A DNA stretch of 64,000 nt from Prochlorococcus sp. AG-676-P15-1. GTDB taxonomy: Bacteria; Cyanobacteriota; Cyanobacteriia; PCC-6307; Cyanobiaceae. A program made the position numbers and the translations under genes. The notes beneath the pieces were generated by a model, which was not told the origin of the DNA, did not search any database, and saw only the letters and a list, made by a program, of their open reading frames with translations. Of this stretch, positions 42,882 to 54,840 are shown in pieces (within the stretch, counting starts at the first letter, position 1; every line of letters begins with the position of its first letter). Location: the NCBI GenBank assembly GCA_003210825.1, contig QCUF01000003.1:1-64000 (forward strand), in the 5' to 3' direction.

Positions 42882-43034
42882 ATGCAAACTTTATCATCCG
42901 CACCAGATCCTGCTGTATCTGTAGCAGTAACTATACTTGCTGTGCTACTTGCTTTAACAGGTTTTGGACTTTGGACAGCCTTCGGTCCAAAGGCGGCAAA
43001 GTTAACAGATCCTTGGGATGATCATGATGATTAA
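42882..43034 (+). CDS. psbN: PsbN (50 aa)
   Basis: [50 protein letters not shown], divergent from psbH. Confidence 0.95.
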   Translation: MQTLSSAPDPAVSVAVTILAVLLALTGFGLWTAFGPKAAKLTDPWDDHDD

Positions 43035-43161
43035 ATCGTTTTACAACAAATTTTTAACATAAAAAGTATTTCAAAATTTACCAAAAATACAAAAAGTAAA
43101 CCTTTTCACATAATTTAAATATAAATTTAATAGGATATAATCTGTTAGCAATTGCAATTCT

Positions 43162-43290
43162 ATGCTCGCCTTAAAAATTTCAGTTTACACAATCGTATTT
43201 TTCTTCGTAGGAATATTTCTATTTGGTTTTTTAGCTAGTGACCCTACAAGAACACCTAATAGAAAAGACCTAGAAAGTCCTCAGGATTAA
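43162..43290 (+). CDS. psbI: Photosystem II PsbI (42 aa)
   Basis: [42 protein letters not shown]. Confidence 0.96.
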
Positions 43291-43302
43291 TTTTTATTCA
43301 AT

Positions 43303-45339
43303 TTGCTCATCACTTTGAAGATTAAAAATTTTATAGAAGCTATATTCTTTCTTTTTGCCTTAATAAATTTATCCCCCTCTGGGAAAGCTTTACAATTATT
43401 TTCTAACGATACAAAAACTTTTTCTGGAGCAAAAAGCGTCAACTCGGAAAAAAAAGTTTTTCCAAAACACGTAGATGTTTCAGGTTATACATCATTTGAA
43501 AAATTTAAAGATAACTTTAAAAGTAATTCTAAAGACAAGACTACCAAAACTTATAGGGTGAAATCTCAATTATTTTTGGCTAACTCTCTTGATATCAAAA
43601 ATGAGTTAGAGATTCAATCTGAAGTACAAGCTGAAGAAAATAATATTCTAAAGGCAAAGGGTAATGTCCTTGTTTTTTATAAAGGTAATATTCTTAAAGC
43701 AGATAGTTTAATTTATGATAGAAAGCAAAAAACTGTAATTGCTAAAGGAAATATTTCATTGATTATTGGTGAGCAACTATTCAAGATGAATAGCTTTCAA
43801 TATGATTTCAAGAGTAAGAAAGGGTATTTGTTCAATGTCAAAGGATTAATACAAACAGAAAAGCTTATTGATGATTTATTTACTGATTTTGAAAGTTCGG
43901 CTATTAAGAAAATTGAATTTGTAGATCATATAAAAAAGAAAAAAGTTATTAATACCCCTGATAAGGTTCAAACTTGGATATTTACTTCAGATAAAATAGA
44001 AATTGATGGAGATAAATGGAAGAGTAAAAAAACAATATTTACTAGTGATTTACTTGAATCAAATCAAGTTAAATTGGTGATAAATTCACTCGAAGCTTAT
44101 GAAATTAAAGGGGACTTGAAAATTAAATCATCAATAAATTACTTAATTTTAGATGAAAAAGTTTCAATTCCATTTTGGTTAGGAAATAGAACAATATCAA
44201 AATCTGAGGAAGATTTAGATTCTACTAATACATGGACCATAGGATATGAAAATTTAGATAAAGATGGTTTTTTTATTGGGAGAGAATTTAATTCAATAAA
44301 TTTATTTGAAGATTTCGTTCTTAATTTAGAACCACAATTTTTAATTCAACGTGCACTAAATGGTAATACAAATAGTTTTGTAGAGAAGGGAGATTCAGTT
44401 ACTGGAGATAAGGTAAAAAGAGGTACTTCATTTACTGATTACTTTGCTCTGAAATCCGAAATAAAAGGGACAATAAATTATTGGGATTTGGAAATTGAAA
44501 AGGAAATAAATTCTTTTGATGCCGAAAAATTTTCAGATGCATTAAGAGTAAAAACTATATTGAGCAAAAAAACTAATTTTTTAAATTCAAAATGGGATCA
44601 TAGTATATATGGTGTTTATAGAGAAAGGTTTTGGAATGGTTCATTAGGTGAAGCTGAAATTTATGCAGGGTACGGTTCGAAAATAGAAAAACAAAATACT
44701 TGGGAAGTTAATGGTGTTGATAAGACTGAAGTATTTTCGTTGGGTTTAGCAAATTTAAAAGGAGAAGAGCTAAATAGTAAAAATTTAATTACAAGTATCA
44801 AAGGTAATTTATTTTATTCATTAGATCAAAAAGTACCGATAAATATTGATACTCCTAAAAATAAATTTATTGATAGTTCTTTTAATTATATTTCTCAACC
44901 AATAACTAAGGGATTAAGCTTTAATACGAGAATAGCAGCTTCATATGCTCTATACGAGAATGAAAATCATCAAAAGTATGTTGGTCTCGGAGGAGGACCA
45001 GAGCTTATTTTAGGTGACTTCAAAAAAAATACTTTTGACTATACAAGAATTAGTATTTTCCCTTTTTATAAAATTAAAAGTGGAAATAGTATTTTTAAAT
45101 TTGATCAAATTTATGACAAATTTACCTTAGATATTGCTTTTGATCAGCAACTATTTGGCCCACTGATTATTAAAAGTAGTGGAAGACTAAATTTAGATAA
45201 TGATTCTGAAGATTATGGCGAATTTATAAATTCCAAAATCTCATTAAATTGGAAAAAACGATCTTATGAAGTTGGTATTTTCTATCAACCTCATAATGAA
45301 TCAGGTGGAATTAATTTCGCCTTATTTGGTTTTAAGTAA
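43303..45339 (+). CDS. DUF3769/OstA-LptD-like outer membrane beta-barrel protein
   Basis: Signal-like N-terminus, OstA-like segment (KAKGNVLVFYKGNILKADSLIYDRKQKTVIAKGNISL), C-terminal beta-strand pattern. Confidence 0.75.
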   Translation: MLITLKIKNFIEAIFFLFALINLSPSGKALQLFSNDTKTFSGAKSVNSEKKVFPKHVDVSGYTSFEKFKDNFKSNSKDKTTKTYRVKSQLFLANSLDIKNELEIQSEVQAEENNILKAKGNVLVFYKGNILKADSLIYDRKQKTVIAKGNISLIIGEQLFKMNSFQYDFKSKKGYLFNVKGLIQTEKLIDDLFTDFESSAIKKIEFVDHIKKKKVINTPDKVQTWIFTSDKIEIDGDKWKSKKTIFTSDLLESNQVKLVINSLEAYEIKGDLKIKSSINYLILDEKVSIPFWLGNRTISKSEEDLDSTNTWTIGYENLDKDGFFIGREFNSINLFEDFVLNLEPQFLIQRALNGNTNSFVEKGDSVTGDKVKRGTSFTDYFALKSEIKGTINYWDLEIEKEINSFDAEKFSDALRVKTILSKKTNFLNSKWDHSIYGVYRERFWNGSLGEAEIYAGYGSKIEKQNTWEVNGVDKTEVFSLGLANLKGEELNSKNLITSIKGNLFYSLDQKVPINIDTPKNKFIDSSFNYISQPITKGLSFNTRIAASYALYENENHQKYVGLGGGPELILGDFKKNTFDYTRISIFPFYKIKSGNSIFKFDQIYDKFTLDIAFDQQLFGPLIIKSSGRLNLDNDSEDYGEFINSKISLNWKKRSYEVGIFYQPHNESGGINFALFGFK

Positions 45340-45340
45340 A

Positions 45341-45964
45341 TCAAAAGGAATTGTTATTAAATCTTATGTAAGGCAAATCATTTAATTTTTCTTCAATTAA
45401 ATTTTCATTTTCAAGTAATTTCGAAGTGGCATCCCACTCGCCAGATAAAAACATTTTTTTTGTAGTTTCTTTTATTTCAAGATTTAATTTTAAATCCTTA
45501 GCAATAGCTATCGAATTGAACAGATCAATTTCTAAGAATAAATTCTTAATATCCAAATGTTTTTGGATTTTTTTAATTGATTCTTTTGGAAGAGTAAAGC
45601 ATGGAATTCCAATCGCAATACAGTTACTGTAAAAAATATCTGCAAAACTTTCTCCAATAATAGCTTTTATTCCCCATCTCATTAATGCTTGAGGGGCATG
45701 CTCTCTGCTTGAACCACATCCAAAATTACTATTAACAATAAGTATTGAGGATCTCTTATTACTCTCTAAATCAAAGGGGTGATTTCCTTTAAGAGTTTTA
45801 CGATCATCATCAAAAACATATTTACCCAATGAATCAAAATCAATGCATTTTAGAAATCGAGCAGGAATTATTCTATCAGTATCAATATCATCTCCAACTA
45901 ATGAGATACATTTCCCACTTAATCGAGAAAATTTCCCCATTGGGGGTTTGAATTTGATACTCAT
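45341..45964 (-). CDS. leuD: 3-isopropylmalate dehydratase small subunit
   Basis: [28 protein letters not shown]. Confidence 0.96.
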   Translation of the reverse strand: MSIKFKPPMGKFSRLSGKCISLVGDDIDTDRIIPARFLKCIDFDSLGKYVFDDDRKTLKGNHPFDLESNKRSSILIVNSNFGCGSSREHAPQALMRWGIKAIIGESFADIFYSNCIAIGIPCFTLPKESIKKIQKHLDIKNLFLEIDLFNSIAIAKDLKLNLEIKETTKKMFLSGEWDATSKLLENENLIEEKLNDLPYIRFNNNSF

Positions 45965-47370
45965 TTGTTAATAAAATCTCTTACATCACTGACTTTTCCC
46001 GTAATTGAGGCAGCGGCAACCATTGCTGGACTCATTAGTAAAGTTCTACCACTTGGAGATCCCTGTCTCCCTTTGAAATTTCTATTGCTAGAACTGGCAC
46101 TTACTTGATTTCCTATGAGTTTATCTGAATTCATTGCTAAACACATTGAACAACCAGGCTCTCTCCACTGAAAACCTGCTTTTATAAATATCTTATCAAG
46201 ACCTTCTTCTTTTGCTTCTTTTGCAACTTTCTCTGAGCCTGGGACTACAAAAGCTTTTATGTTTTTAGCTACTTTATGATGCTCCAATACTTCAGCGGCA
46301 ACTCTTAGGTCACTTATTCTTCCATTTGTACAACTCCCAATGAAACAAACATCAATTGGAGTATTTTTAATAGATTGTCCAGGTTTGAAACCCATATATT
46401 CATATGCCTCTCCAGCAATAAATTGGTCATTTGGATTTATATCGTTTAATGAAGGAATTTTTTGATTTATGCCGATACTTTGCCCAGGTGTAATCCCCCA
46501 TGTAACAGTGGGTTCTACTTTAGAGGCATCCAACTTGAATACATCATCATAAATACAATTGTCACTACTTTCTAATGATTTCCACCATTTGACGGCTTTT
46601 TCCCAATTTTCATTTTGAGGCGAGCATAATTTATCCTTCATATAACTAAAGGTTTTTTCATCAGGATTTATATAACCGCATCTTGCTCCTCCTTCAATAG
46701 ACATATTGCATATAGTCATCCTTTCTTCCATTGATAATGCACTTATGGCAGGACCCGCAAATTCATAAGCATAGCCAACTCCTGCTTTTACTCCGAGTTG
46801 ATTAATTATATGTAGTACTAAATCTTTAGCATAAATCCCATTAGACAATTTATTTTCGCACCAAATTTGTCTGACTTTGAGTTTATTCATAGCTATGGTT
46901 TGACTAGCAAGTACATCTCTTACTTGGCTGGTACCAATACCAAAAGCAATTGACCCGAATGCTCCGTGAGTTGATGTATGAGAATCTCCACAAGCGATAG
47001 TCATCCCTGGTTGGGTCAAACCAAGTTCAGGTGCTACCACATGAACAATTCCTTGATTACCACTACCAATATTAAAAAATTTAATTTTGTGCTCGATACA
47101 GTTCTTTTCTAGAGTATTGATCATTTGTTCTGCAAGATTATCTTTGAAAGGCCTACTTTGATTATCTGTTGGTACTATATGGTCAACTGTAGCTACAGTT
47201 CTTTGAGGATATTTTACCTTTAAACTTTTATCTTTTAAAGCTCCAAATGCTTGCGGACTTGTAACTTCATGAATAAGGTGAAGACCGATAAAGATTTGAT
47301 CTGAGCCACCAGGAAGATTTGCAACTTTATGTAAATCCCACACTTTATCAAATAAGGTATCTTGACTCAA
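45961..47370 (-). CDS. leuC: 3-isopropylmalate dehydratase large subunit
   Basis: [38 protein letters not shown]. Confidence 0.97.
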   Translation of the reverse strand: MSQDTLFDKVWDLHKVANLPGGSDQIFIGLHLIHEVTSPQAFGALKDKSLKVKYPQRTVATVDHIVPTDNQSRPFKDNLAEQMINTLEKNCIEHKIKFFNIGSGNQGIVHVVAPELGLTQPGMTIACGDSHTSTHGAFGSIAFGIGTSQVRDVLASQTIAMNKLKVRQIWCENKLSNGIYAKDLVLHIINQLGVKAGVGYAYEFAGPAISALSMEERMTICNMSIEGGARCGYINPDEKTFSYMKDKLCSPQNENWEKAVKWWKSLESSDNCIYDDVFKLDASKVEPTVTWGITPGQSIGINQKIPSLNDINPNDQFIAGEAYEYMGFKPGQSIKNTPIDVCFIGSCTNGRISDLRVAAEVLEHHKVAKNIKAFVVPGSEKVAKEAKEEGLDKIFIKAGFQWREPGCSMCLAMNSDKLIGNQVSASSSNRNFKGRQGSPSGRTLLMSPAMVAAASITGKVSDVRDFINK

Positions 47371-47382
47371 TTTGCAAAAAAG

Positions 47383-48684
47383 TTACTTACTTTTAGATAA
47401 TAAGATTAATCTAAGGTTGTTTAAACACACGTTTACACTTAGTCTTTGAATTTCAAGTCTATTTCTTGTAGAGCTAAACATTTTTTTAATATTGGTGATA
47501 TGATCGTTTGGTCCTGCAATTGAGATATAAACCAATCCAACAGGCTTTTCTTTATTCCCTCCACTTGGGCCTGCGATACCACTAATTGCAATAGACCAAT
47601 CAGAATTTAGTTTTTCTTTTGCATTAATCGCCATAGTTTCAGCAACCTCTTCAGAAACAGCACCAAATTTTTTTATCAAATTTTCTGGGATATTTAATAA
47701 TGATTGTTTAAGTTCATTACTGTACGAAATAATACTGCCTTTAAATACTTGCGATGAGCCTGGGATTGCGGTGATAGAAGAAGAGAGAAGACCTCCGGAA
47801 CAGGATTCTGCAAAAACCAGAGATTCTTCTCTTTGTATTAATTCTTTAATTAATACACTCGATAAACTTTCATTATTTTCACCAAAAATAAATTTCGAAA
47901 ACTCTTTTTTTAATTTTTCTTTTACGGGATTTATTATGTTTCTTGCTTCTAATTCATTTTTAGCCCTTGCTGTTATTCTAAGTTTAACCTCTCCTAAATT
48001 TGCGTAAGGAGCGACAGTAGGATTTTTTAGTTTTAAAAGGTTATCAATCTTTTCTGAAATAGTAGATTCTCCTATCCCAGAGAATTTAAGAGTATTTGAG
48101 AGAAATATAGAACCATCTGAAAATTTATTTCTAATATAATCGACAGCAGTTTCTTTCCACATTTCTTTCATTTCACTTGGAACTCCTGGAAAAGTCAGGA
48201 TAGTAAATCCCTTAATTGGTTCCCATATCATGCCAGGAGCAGTGCCTCTAGGATTATTAATTATTTGAGCATCTTTTGGAAAAAAACATTGTTTTTTTAA
48301 ACTAGATCTATTGAAACTTGAACCTGAAATTGAAAGCTTTGTTTTAATTTGATCCCATAAATATTCTCTTTCAGATAGAGAGGCATTAAAAGTTTTAGCT
48401 ATTGCCTCTGTAGTTAAGTCATCTGGAGTAGGGCCCAAACCTCCTGTCGTGATTAATAGATTACTTCTTAAAGATATTTCTTTAATTAACTTAATGATCC
48501 TTTCCGAATTGTCTCCAATAGTTGATTGTCTGAAATGGTTAAGTCCTAAAGTTGACAATTCTTCAGAAATCCACTGAGCGTTTGTATTTACTATATTACC
48601 AAGGAGTAATTCACTACCTATGGAAAGAATTTCAACCCCTTTACAGTTAGGATCATTTGATTGATGCTTCAAGTTTGACTTCAT
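47383..48684 (-). CDS. cinA: CinA-family protein
   Basis: [44 protein letters not shown]. Confidence 0.93.
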   Translation of the reverse strand: MKSNLKHQSNDPNCKGVEILSIGSELLLGNIVNTNAQWISEELSTLGLNHFRQSTIGDNSERIIKLIKEISLRSNLLITTGGLGPTPDDLTTEAIAKTFNASLSEREYLWDQIKTKLSISGSSFNRSSLKKQCFFPKDAQIINNPRGTAPGMIWEPIKGFTILTFPGVPSEMKEMWKETAVDYIRNKFSDGSIFLSNTLKFSGIGESTISEKIDNLLKLKNPTVAPYANLGEVKLRITARAKNELEARNIINPVKEKLKKEFSKFIFGENNESLSSVLIKELIQREESLVFAESCSGGLLSSSITAIPGSSQVFKGSIISYSNELKQSLLNIPENLIKKFGAVSEEVAETMAINAKEKLNSDWSIAISGIAGPSGGNKEKPVGLVYISIAGPNDHITNIKKMFSSTRNRLEIQRLSVNVCLNNLRLILLSKSK

Positions 48685-49924
48685 AAAGAGGAAAACGATT
48701 ACATAAGGTTAATACCCTCTCCTTGCATTCTTTTTCTATTAGTAAATCATCTGGATTGAGTAATCTATCAGCAATAATTTCACCAACTTCAACAAAAGCT
48801 TCATCATTAAAACCTCTAGTAGTTAAAGCTGCTGTTCCCAATCTCAACCCGCTTGTTACAAAAGGTGATTCAGGATCAAACGGGACAGTATTTTTATTTG
48901 CTGTTATGTTAACTTCACTTACAAGTAAGTCAGCAACTTTACCAGTCATACCAATACTTCTTAAGTCAAGCAAAACAATATGATTATCGGTACCTCCACT
49001 AACAATATCTATTCCTCTTTTAATTAGAGTTGAAGAAAGAACTTTTGCATTATTGATAACTTGTTTTGAATAACTAATAAAGTTGGGCTGTAAAGCTTCT
49101 CCAAAGGCAACAGCTTTAGCTGCGATAATATGTTCTAAAGGACCACCCTGAGTTCCTGGGAACACAGATTTATCAAACTTCTTTCCAAATTCCTTATCTT
49201 TACATAAAATCAATCCTCCTCTTGGGCCTCTCAAGGTCTTATGTGTTGTGGTAGTTACCACATCACAATATGGAATTGGATTAGGGTGGAGCTTCGTTGC
49301 TACAAGTCCTGCTATGTGAGCAATATCAGCCATTAAAAAAGCACCAACTTCATCAGCGATTTTTCTGAACGACTCGAAATCAATTGTTCTTGGGTAAGCA
49401 GAATATCCACAAATAATTAGTTTTGGTTTCGTTGCTAAAGCAATATCTCTAATTTCATTAAAATTTAATTTATTACTATCTTTATCAACTCCATAGTGAA
49501 CGGCATTGAACCACTTTCCGCTCATATTGACTGGAGATCCGTGGGTTAAATGTCCTCCATGAGATAGATCCATTCCTAATATTGTGTCACCAGGTTTAAG
49601 TAAACTTAGAAAAACAGCTGCATTTGCTTGTGCTCCGCTATGGGGTTGAACATTCGCCCAATCTGCGTCAAAAAGTTGTTTAGCTCTTTCGATTGCTAGT
49701 TCCTCTATCTCATCTACAAATTCACAACCTCCATAATATCTTTTTTGTGGAAGACCTTCAGCGTATTTATTTGTTAAAACCGAACCCTGAGCCTGCATTA
49801 CAGCAACTGATGCAAAATTCTCACTAGCGATCAATTCAAGGTGAGTTTCTTGTCTATTCTTTTCGGAATTAATTAATTTAGATATAGTTGAATCTCTTTC
49901 TTTAAGATTTTGAAGAATATTCAT
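48653..49924 (-). CDS. glyA: Serine hydroxymethyltransferase
   Basis: [34 protein letters not shown] site. Confidence 0.98.
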   Translation of the reverse strand: MNILQNLKERDSTISKLINSEKNRQETHLELIASENFASVAVMQAQGSVLTNKYAEGLPQKRYYGGCEFVDEIEELAIERAKQLFDADWANVQPHSGAQANAAVFLSLLKPGDTILGMDLSHGGHLTHGSPVNMSGKWFNAVHYGVDKDSNKLNFNEIRDIALATKPKLIICGYSAYPRTIDFESFRKIADEVGAFLMADIAHIAGLVATKLHPNPIPYCDVVTTTTHKTLRGPRGGLILCKDKEFGKKFDKSVFPGTQGGPLEHIIAAKAVAFGEALQPNFISYSKQVINNAKVLSSTLIKRGIDIVSGGTDNHIVLLDLRSIGMTGKVADLLVSEVNITANKNTVPFDPESPFVTSGLRLGTAALTTRGFNDEAFVEVGEIIADRLLNPDDLLIEKECKERVLTLCNRFPLYEVKLEASIK

Positions 49925-50004
49925 TAAAATTGAGGGAACTTCTAAATTAAATATAGACGATATTTTGAAAGAAAATATAAAAAAAATATTTCATAATTTT
50001 TAAC

Positions 50005-50077
50005 GCGCCTGGAGAGATTCGAACTCCCGACACCCTGATCCGTAGTCAGGTGCTCTAATCCACTGAGCTACAGGCGC
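50005..50077 (-). tRNA. tRNA-Arg(ACG)
   Basis: Minus strand GCGCCTGTAGCTCAGTGGATTAGAGCACCTGACTACGGATCAGGTGTCGGGAGTTCGAATCTCTCCAGGCGC. Confidence 0.95.
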
Positions 50078-50165
50078 ATATTTATGTAATATCTCTGGTC
50101 CTAGGTCTCTTAGTCAACTGGATTTCAGTTAAACTGTTTAATATTAACAATATAAATTTATAATT

Positions 50166-50417
50166 ATGCCGATTAAATGGTATGGCAATGGTGATTCAGA
50201 AGATCCAATTTACAAACATTTTTCCCGAATAGTAAATTTTATAATTCATTGCATGGTATTTACTGCAGTTGTAAGTGGAGCTTGGCTTTTTAAAGAGATT
50301 AAACATGAATTGGTTCTTTTTAATAATTTTGCAATTGCATGGGCAGTTATACTTTCATCGCATTTACTTTTTGTATTTATAAAAAAACCTAAGAATTTAA
50401 AAAAACAATCAACTTAA
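50166..50417 (+). CDS. Conserved small two-TM protein
   Basis: 83 aa ORF with two hydrophobic segments. Confidence 0.6.
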   Translation: MPIKWYGNGDSEDPIYKHFSRIVNFIIHCMVFTAVVSGAWLFKEIKHELVLFNNFAIAWAVILSSHLLFVFIKKPKNLKKQST

Positions 50418-50426
50418 GTTTTAATT

Positions 50427-50708
50427 ATGAATTCTCAGATACAAATCAGTGATCTGGAAAATATTATTTCAGAAAAAATTTTTATAAAAATAGAAAAATG
50501 GAACCTATATCTTGGAGATGCTGGTTTAGCCAGGGAACTCGCTCTGGAATGTATTGGCAATTTAGATAAAGGTAGCCAGCAAGCTGCAAAATTAAGCTTA
50601 GAAGCAATTAAGGTAAAGATTGGAGATAGAAATCAAACAATTCTTCTGTCTAATTTGATAACTGAATCACAAATTTGCGATTTAGAAGAAATACTTGAAA
50701 ATTTGTAA
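50427..50708 (+). CDS. DUF3181-like protein
   Basis: LGDAGLARELALECIGNL; family from recall. Confidence 0.6.
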   Translation: MNSQIQISDLENIISEKIFIKIEKWNLYLGDAGLARELALECIGNLDKGSQQAAKLSLEAIKVKIGDRNQTILLSNLITESQICDLEEILENL

Positions 50709-50715
50709 ATTTTAA

Positions 50716-52296
50716 TCATTTCTTGATTAATAGATTTAATTTATTAACCCCGAATAACTTTGTTATAGAAAAATAAATTATCAAAAAAGCTAACATTCCT
50801 ACTCCTGATGTAAACAACTCCCAAATGTTAGAATTTAATCCATTTATATCCTTGATAACTGGATAGCAACTTGTACTTGTTATGGAGCAGGCTAATAAAA
50901 TAAGAACAAATTTTTTCAATAAAATAGTTTTAGGAATATTGATTCCATAGGTATTAAAGTTTGTAGCGAGAAAAATACAAATAATTAAGTTAACTATTCC
51001 TGAAGAAAGGATTATTCCGATAACACCAAAATTATAAGGAGATAAGTTTCCAAAATTAATAGTTGGAGCTCCTACCAGAAACCAATCGAAAAAAACATTA
51101 AGTATTATTCCTGCACAAGACAATTGAAAGGGTAACTTTGGATTTTCAATTGCATAATAAGTTCTAATTAATAAATCTCTTAAAAGGTAGAAGGGAATTC
51201 CAATTGCATAGGCAATTAAAATATTTTTTACTAAAAATAAGGCCTCCGAATTAAATGCCCCTCTTTGAAAAACAAATTGAACTATTTGATTATTAAATGT
51301 AATAAAAAAACCAGCTAAAAAAATAGTTGTTAAAAAACAGTATTCTATTCCTGAGATTAAACTTTTTTCAAAGTTTCTATTATCTTTCTTACTATTGAAT
51401 TTTGAAAACTTTGGAAGTAGTGGCAAGATCAAAGCGTTTGATAAAACTCCAAGTGGAGCTTGTATAAGAAAATTGCCGTAGGCTAATCCCGATGCGGCGC
51501 CTTGAAAGCTTGAAGCAAAAAACATATCAACAAAAACATTAATTTGCCCTAAACCTGATGAAATTGTTGCAGGAGCAATTAATTTGAAGATTCTTTTCTC
51601 TTCATTTTTAAATGAATGCCAAGCCGAATTAAATCTAAATAAGCCGATCTTATTGATTTCCCAGCACTGAACAGCAAATTGTACAAAAGTACCTGTTAAG
51701 GTCGCTTTGGCTAGTAATCCTGAATAAAATAAATAATTAGAATTTGTATTTTGATGACTAAATATCCAACTGGCTGAAATAAATAAAATTGTTGTCAGAC
51801 TTGTAAAAGCTGGACTTATGCTTGATATGAAAAATTTTTTTCTTGAATTTAAAGCTCCAAAACTCAACCCTATAAAAGCAGAAAGAGGAATACAAGGAGT
51901 TAGGATTCTTAATTGATAAGTTGCGATAGATTTAGCTTCATCACTTAAATTTGGGGCTATAAAGTTTATTAGAAAACCTGAATTAAAATATATAACTACT
52001 CCCAGAATAAAAAATAACAAAGTTAGTTTAATACTTACTTTTGTTAATACAAGGCCCCCTTCTCTCCTCTTAAGTGGAGTTAGTACTGCTACAACAGCAT
52101 TATGTAATGGGCCATTAATTCCACCAATAATAATAAGTAAAAAACCTGGGATTATGTAGGCATAGTTATAAGCGTCGTATGTTATTCCAATTCCAAAGGC
52201 TGCAGCGATAAATATTTGTCTTATAAAACCCGCAACTTTACTTAGAAATGTGGCAAACGAAATTGAAGCTACATTATTTTTAAAATATGAATGCAT
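50716..52296 (-). CDS. murJ: Lipid II flippase MurJ/MviN
   Basis: 14-TM MOP-superfamily protein; FLSKVAGFIRQIFIAAAFG. Confidence 0.93.
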   Translation of the reverse strand: MHSYFKNNVASISFATFLSKVAGFIRQIFIAAAFGIGITYDAYNYAYIIPGFLLIIIGGINGPLHNAVVAVLTPLKRREGGLVLTKVSIKLTLLFFILGVVIYFNSGFLINFIAPNLSDEAKSIATYQLRILTPCIPLSAFIGLSFGALNSRKKFFISSISPAFTSLTTILFISASWIFSHQNTNSNYLFYSGLLAKATLTGTFVQFAVQCWEINKIGLFRFNSAWHSFKNEEKRIFKLIAPATISSGLGQINVFVDMFFASSFQGAASGLAYGNFLIQAPLGVLSNALILPLLPKFSKFNSKKDNRNFEKSLISGIEYCFLTTIFLAGFFITFNNQIVQFVFQRGAFNSEALFLVKNILIAYAIGIPFYLLRDLLIRTYYAIENPKLPFQLSCAGIILNVFFDWFLVGAPTINFGNLSPYNFGVIGIILSSGIVNLIICIFLATNFNTYGINIPKTILLKKFVLILLACSITSTSCYPVIKDINGLNSNIWELFTSGVGMLAFLIIYFSITKLFGVNKLNLLIKK

Positions 52297-52369
52297 TTGA
52301 TATTGAGTTAAATCTTTTCAAGAAGATTTAGATTCCATTATATTTTGTTTTTAATGTAATTCACACTTT

Positions 52370-53116
52370 ATGAAAGATCGAATAATTGAATTTGAACCAT
52401 TAATTGAAGGCATTTTAATTAAAAGATATAAAAGATTTCTTGCTGATATTCAGATTGACAATGGAGAAATAGTTACTGCTCATTGTGCTAATACAGGCCC
52501 GATGAAGGGTCTTTTAAAAGAAGGAGCTAAAGTAAGAATTAGCTTTTCTTCATCAACTACAAGAAAGCTACCTTGGACTTGGGAACAAGTAAAAGTAATA
52601 GGAAGTGATAACAAAGAGGTTTGGGTTGGGATAAATACATTATTTGCAAATAAACTCATTAGAAAAGTTATTGAACAAAACTTATTCAAAGATAAACTCG
52701 GGGAGATAGATAAAATCAAGTCTGAAGTACCTTATGGCAAAGATAAAAAAAGTAGAATTGATTTTCTTTTAACTCCAAAATCTTCAAATCCTGATAATCG
52801 TAACATTTATGTTGAAGTTAAAAATACTACTTGGACAAAAAATAATGTAGCTCTTTTCCCTGATACGGAGACGAAAAGAGGACAAAAACATTTAATAGAA
52901 TTAAAAGGCTTAATTCCTGAAAGTAAAAGTGTTTTAGTTCCTTGCATTACAAGAAAAGATATAGATTATTTTGCCCCTGGAGATGAATCAGATCCATTGT
53001 ATGGAGTGCTTTTTAGAGAATCAATTAGTGCAGGTATGTTATTAATGCCATGCTGTTTTGAGTTTCATTTAGATCATGTAGTTTGGAACGGATTTAAACC
53101 CTTAAAATTAAATTAA
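52370..53116 (+). CDS. sfsA: SfsA-family protein
   Basis: [28 protein letters not shown]. Confidence 0.93.
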   Translation: MKDRIIEFEPLIEGILIKRYKRFLADIQIDNGEIVTAHCANTGPMKGLLKEGAKVRISFSSSTTRKLPWTWEQVKVIGSDNKEVWVGINTLFANKLIRKVIEQNLFKDKLGEIDKIKSEVPYGKDKKSRIDFLLTPKSSNPDNRNIYVEVKNTTWTKNNVALFPDTETKRGQKHLIELKGLIPESKSVLVPCITRKDIDYFAPGDESDPLYGVLFRESISAGMLLMPCCFEFHLDHVVWNGFKPLKLN

Positions 53117-53193
53117 TTTTTGGGAATTTTAATTTGATTTAAAAAAAATACCTTAATTTAACAAAGATTTTTTGGTATGCAACAATTAAATTG

Positions 53194-53207
53194 GTATAAA
53201 CGACTAC
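53194..53207 (+). promoter_or_regulatory. NtcA box upstream of amt1
   Basis: GTA-TAAACGAC-TAC, exact GTA-N8-TAC. Confidence 0.7.
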
Positions 53208-53290
53208 TAGACATAGATAAGTTTTTTGAGCAAAATTATATATGAAAGGAAACAGGACCTCCTGTTTTTTTGCAGACTAATTTTTTATTT

Positions 53291-54751
53291 ATGACCACTG
53301 CTTTGCAAACGCCTCAAAGGCGCTCTAGGTCCAAGCTTCAAGATGCAAGTCTTGTTAATGGACCTATGCTCCTTTTGAGGAGTATTCGTGGGTTCAGTTC
53401 AAACCGCTCAATGTTGTGGCTTGCAACTGTCCCTCTAGCTTTGTTTGGTTTAGGTATTTTTAATCTTTCAGCTCACGCAGCTGATTTACCTGAGTTGAAT
53501 GCAGCTTTTCTAGCTAACAATTTATGGCTTTTGATCGCTACTATTTTAGTGATCTTCATGAACGCCGGTTTCGCTATGGTTGAAGCGGGTATGTGTCGGT
53601 CTAAAAACGCCGTCAACATACTCGCTAAAAACCTTTTCGTATTTGCTTTAGCTGTAACCTCTTATTGGTTTATTGGCTACTCATTAATGTACGGAGGAAG
53701 TGTTGCTGACGGATGGCTATATTTTGGAGGCTTATTTTTTGATCCCACAGTAACAGCCGATATGGTTACTGATGCTGGATTAGTTCCAACAGTTGATTTC
53801 TTATTCCAGTCTGCTTTTGCAGGTACTGCAGCAACTATCGTTTCTGGTCTTGTTGCTGAAAGAGTTAAATTTGGTGAGTTTGTTGTTTTTGCTATTGTAT
53901 TAACAGCATTTATTTATCCAATTGCTGGTAGTTGGAAATGGAATGGTGGTTGGCTTGATTCTCTTGGTTTCGTTGACTTTGCAGGTTCTTCAATTGTTCA
54001 CTCAGTTGGAGCATGGGCAGGTTTAGTGGGAGCTATGCTTCTAGGACCAAGAATCGGAAAATACTCCGATGGAAAGCCACAGGCTATGCCTGGTCACAAT
54101 ATGGCTATTGCTACTTTAGGTGCTTTAATTCTATGGATAGGTTGGTACGGATTTAACCCTGGTTCCCAACTTGCTATGGACCAATGGGTTCCATATGTTG
54201 CTGTAACAACAACTCTTGCAGCTGCAGCTGGTGCTATAGGAGCAACTATTGTCTCTACTTTAACTTCAGGAAAGCCAGATCTTACTATGATCATTAACGG
54301 TATTCTTGCTGGTTTGGTAAGTATTACTGCAGGTTGTGGTGATATGACTCTTGCGGGAGCTTGGTTCGCTGGACTAGTTGGCGGTATTATCGTTGTATTC
54401 TCTGTTGCAGCACTTGATGCAGCTGAAATTGACGATCCTGTTGGTGCATTCTCTGTTCACGGAGTTTGTGGTGTATGGGGTACCCTCGTTATTGGTCTTT
54501 GGGGAACTGCAGTTCAAGGAGATGGAGCAGGTATGGGATTGTTCAATGGTGGTGGTATTAATCTACTTCTTGTTCAAGCTCTTGGTGCAGCAGCTTATGC
54601 TATCTGGACACTAGTTACTTGCTGGATCGCTTGGTCTATCATCGGAGGATTATTCGGAGGAATCCGTGTATCTGAAGAAGAAGAGACTCAAGGTTTAGAT
54701 ATTTCAGAGCATGGTATGGAATCATATCCAGACTTTGCATCTGCTAAATAA
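53291..54751 (+). CDS. amt1: Ammonium transporter
   Basis: EAGMCRSKNAVNILAKN, GAWAGLVGAMLLGPRIGKY, SVHGVCGVWGTL; ATG at 53291 preferred over the TTG at 53270. Confidence 0.96.
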   Translation: MTTALQTPQRRSRSKLQDASLVNGPMLLLRSIRGFSSNRSMLWLATVPLALFGLGIFNLSAHAADLPELNAAFLANNLWLLIATILVIFMNAGFAMVEAGMCRSKNAVNILAKNLFVFALAVTSYWFIGYSLMYGGSVADGWLYFGGLFFDPTVTADMVTDAGLVPTVDFLFQSAFAGTAATIVSGLVAERVKFGEFVVFAIVLTAFIYPIAGSWKWNGGWLDSLGFVDFAGSSIVHSVGAWAGLVGAMLLGPRIGKYSDGKPQAMPGHNMAIATLGALILWIGWYGFNPGSQLAMDQWVPYVAVTTTLAAAAGAIGATIVSTLTSGKPDLTMIINGILAGLVSITAGCGDMTLAGAWFAGLVGGIIVVFSVAALDAAEIDDPVGAFSVHGVCGVWGTLVIGLWGTAVQGDGAGMGLFNGGGINLLLVQALGAAAYAIWTLVTCWIAWSIIGGLFGGIRVSEEEETQGLDISEHGMESYPDFASAK

Positions 54752-54770
54752 ACTAAATTTAAGTAAATTA

Positions 54771-54804
54771 AAGAAATCTGACTTATGTCAGGTTTCTTTT
54801 TTTT
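54771..54804 (+). terminator. amt1 intrinsic terminator
   Basis: AAGAAAtCTGACttatGTCAGgTTTCTTTTTTTT. Confidence 0.88.
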
Positions 54805-54840
54805 GCAATAAATTATTAAAAATGTTGTAATATCAAAAAT

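Noticed and set aside
54378-54614. 78-aa ORF inside amt1
   Set aside because: Alternate-frame ORF within the conserved ammonium transporter.
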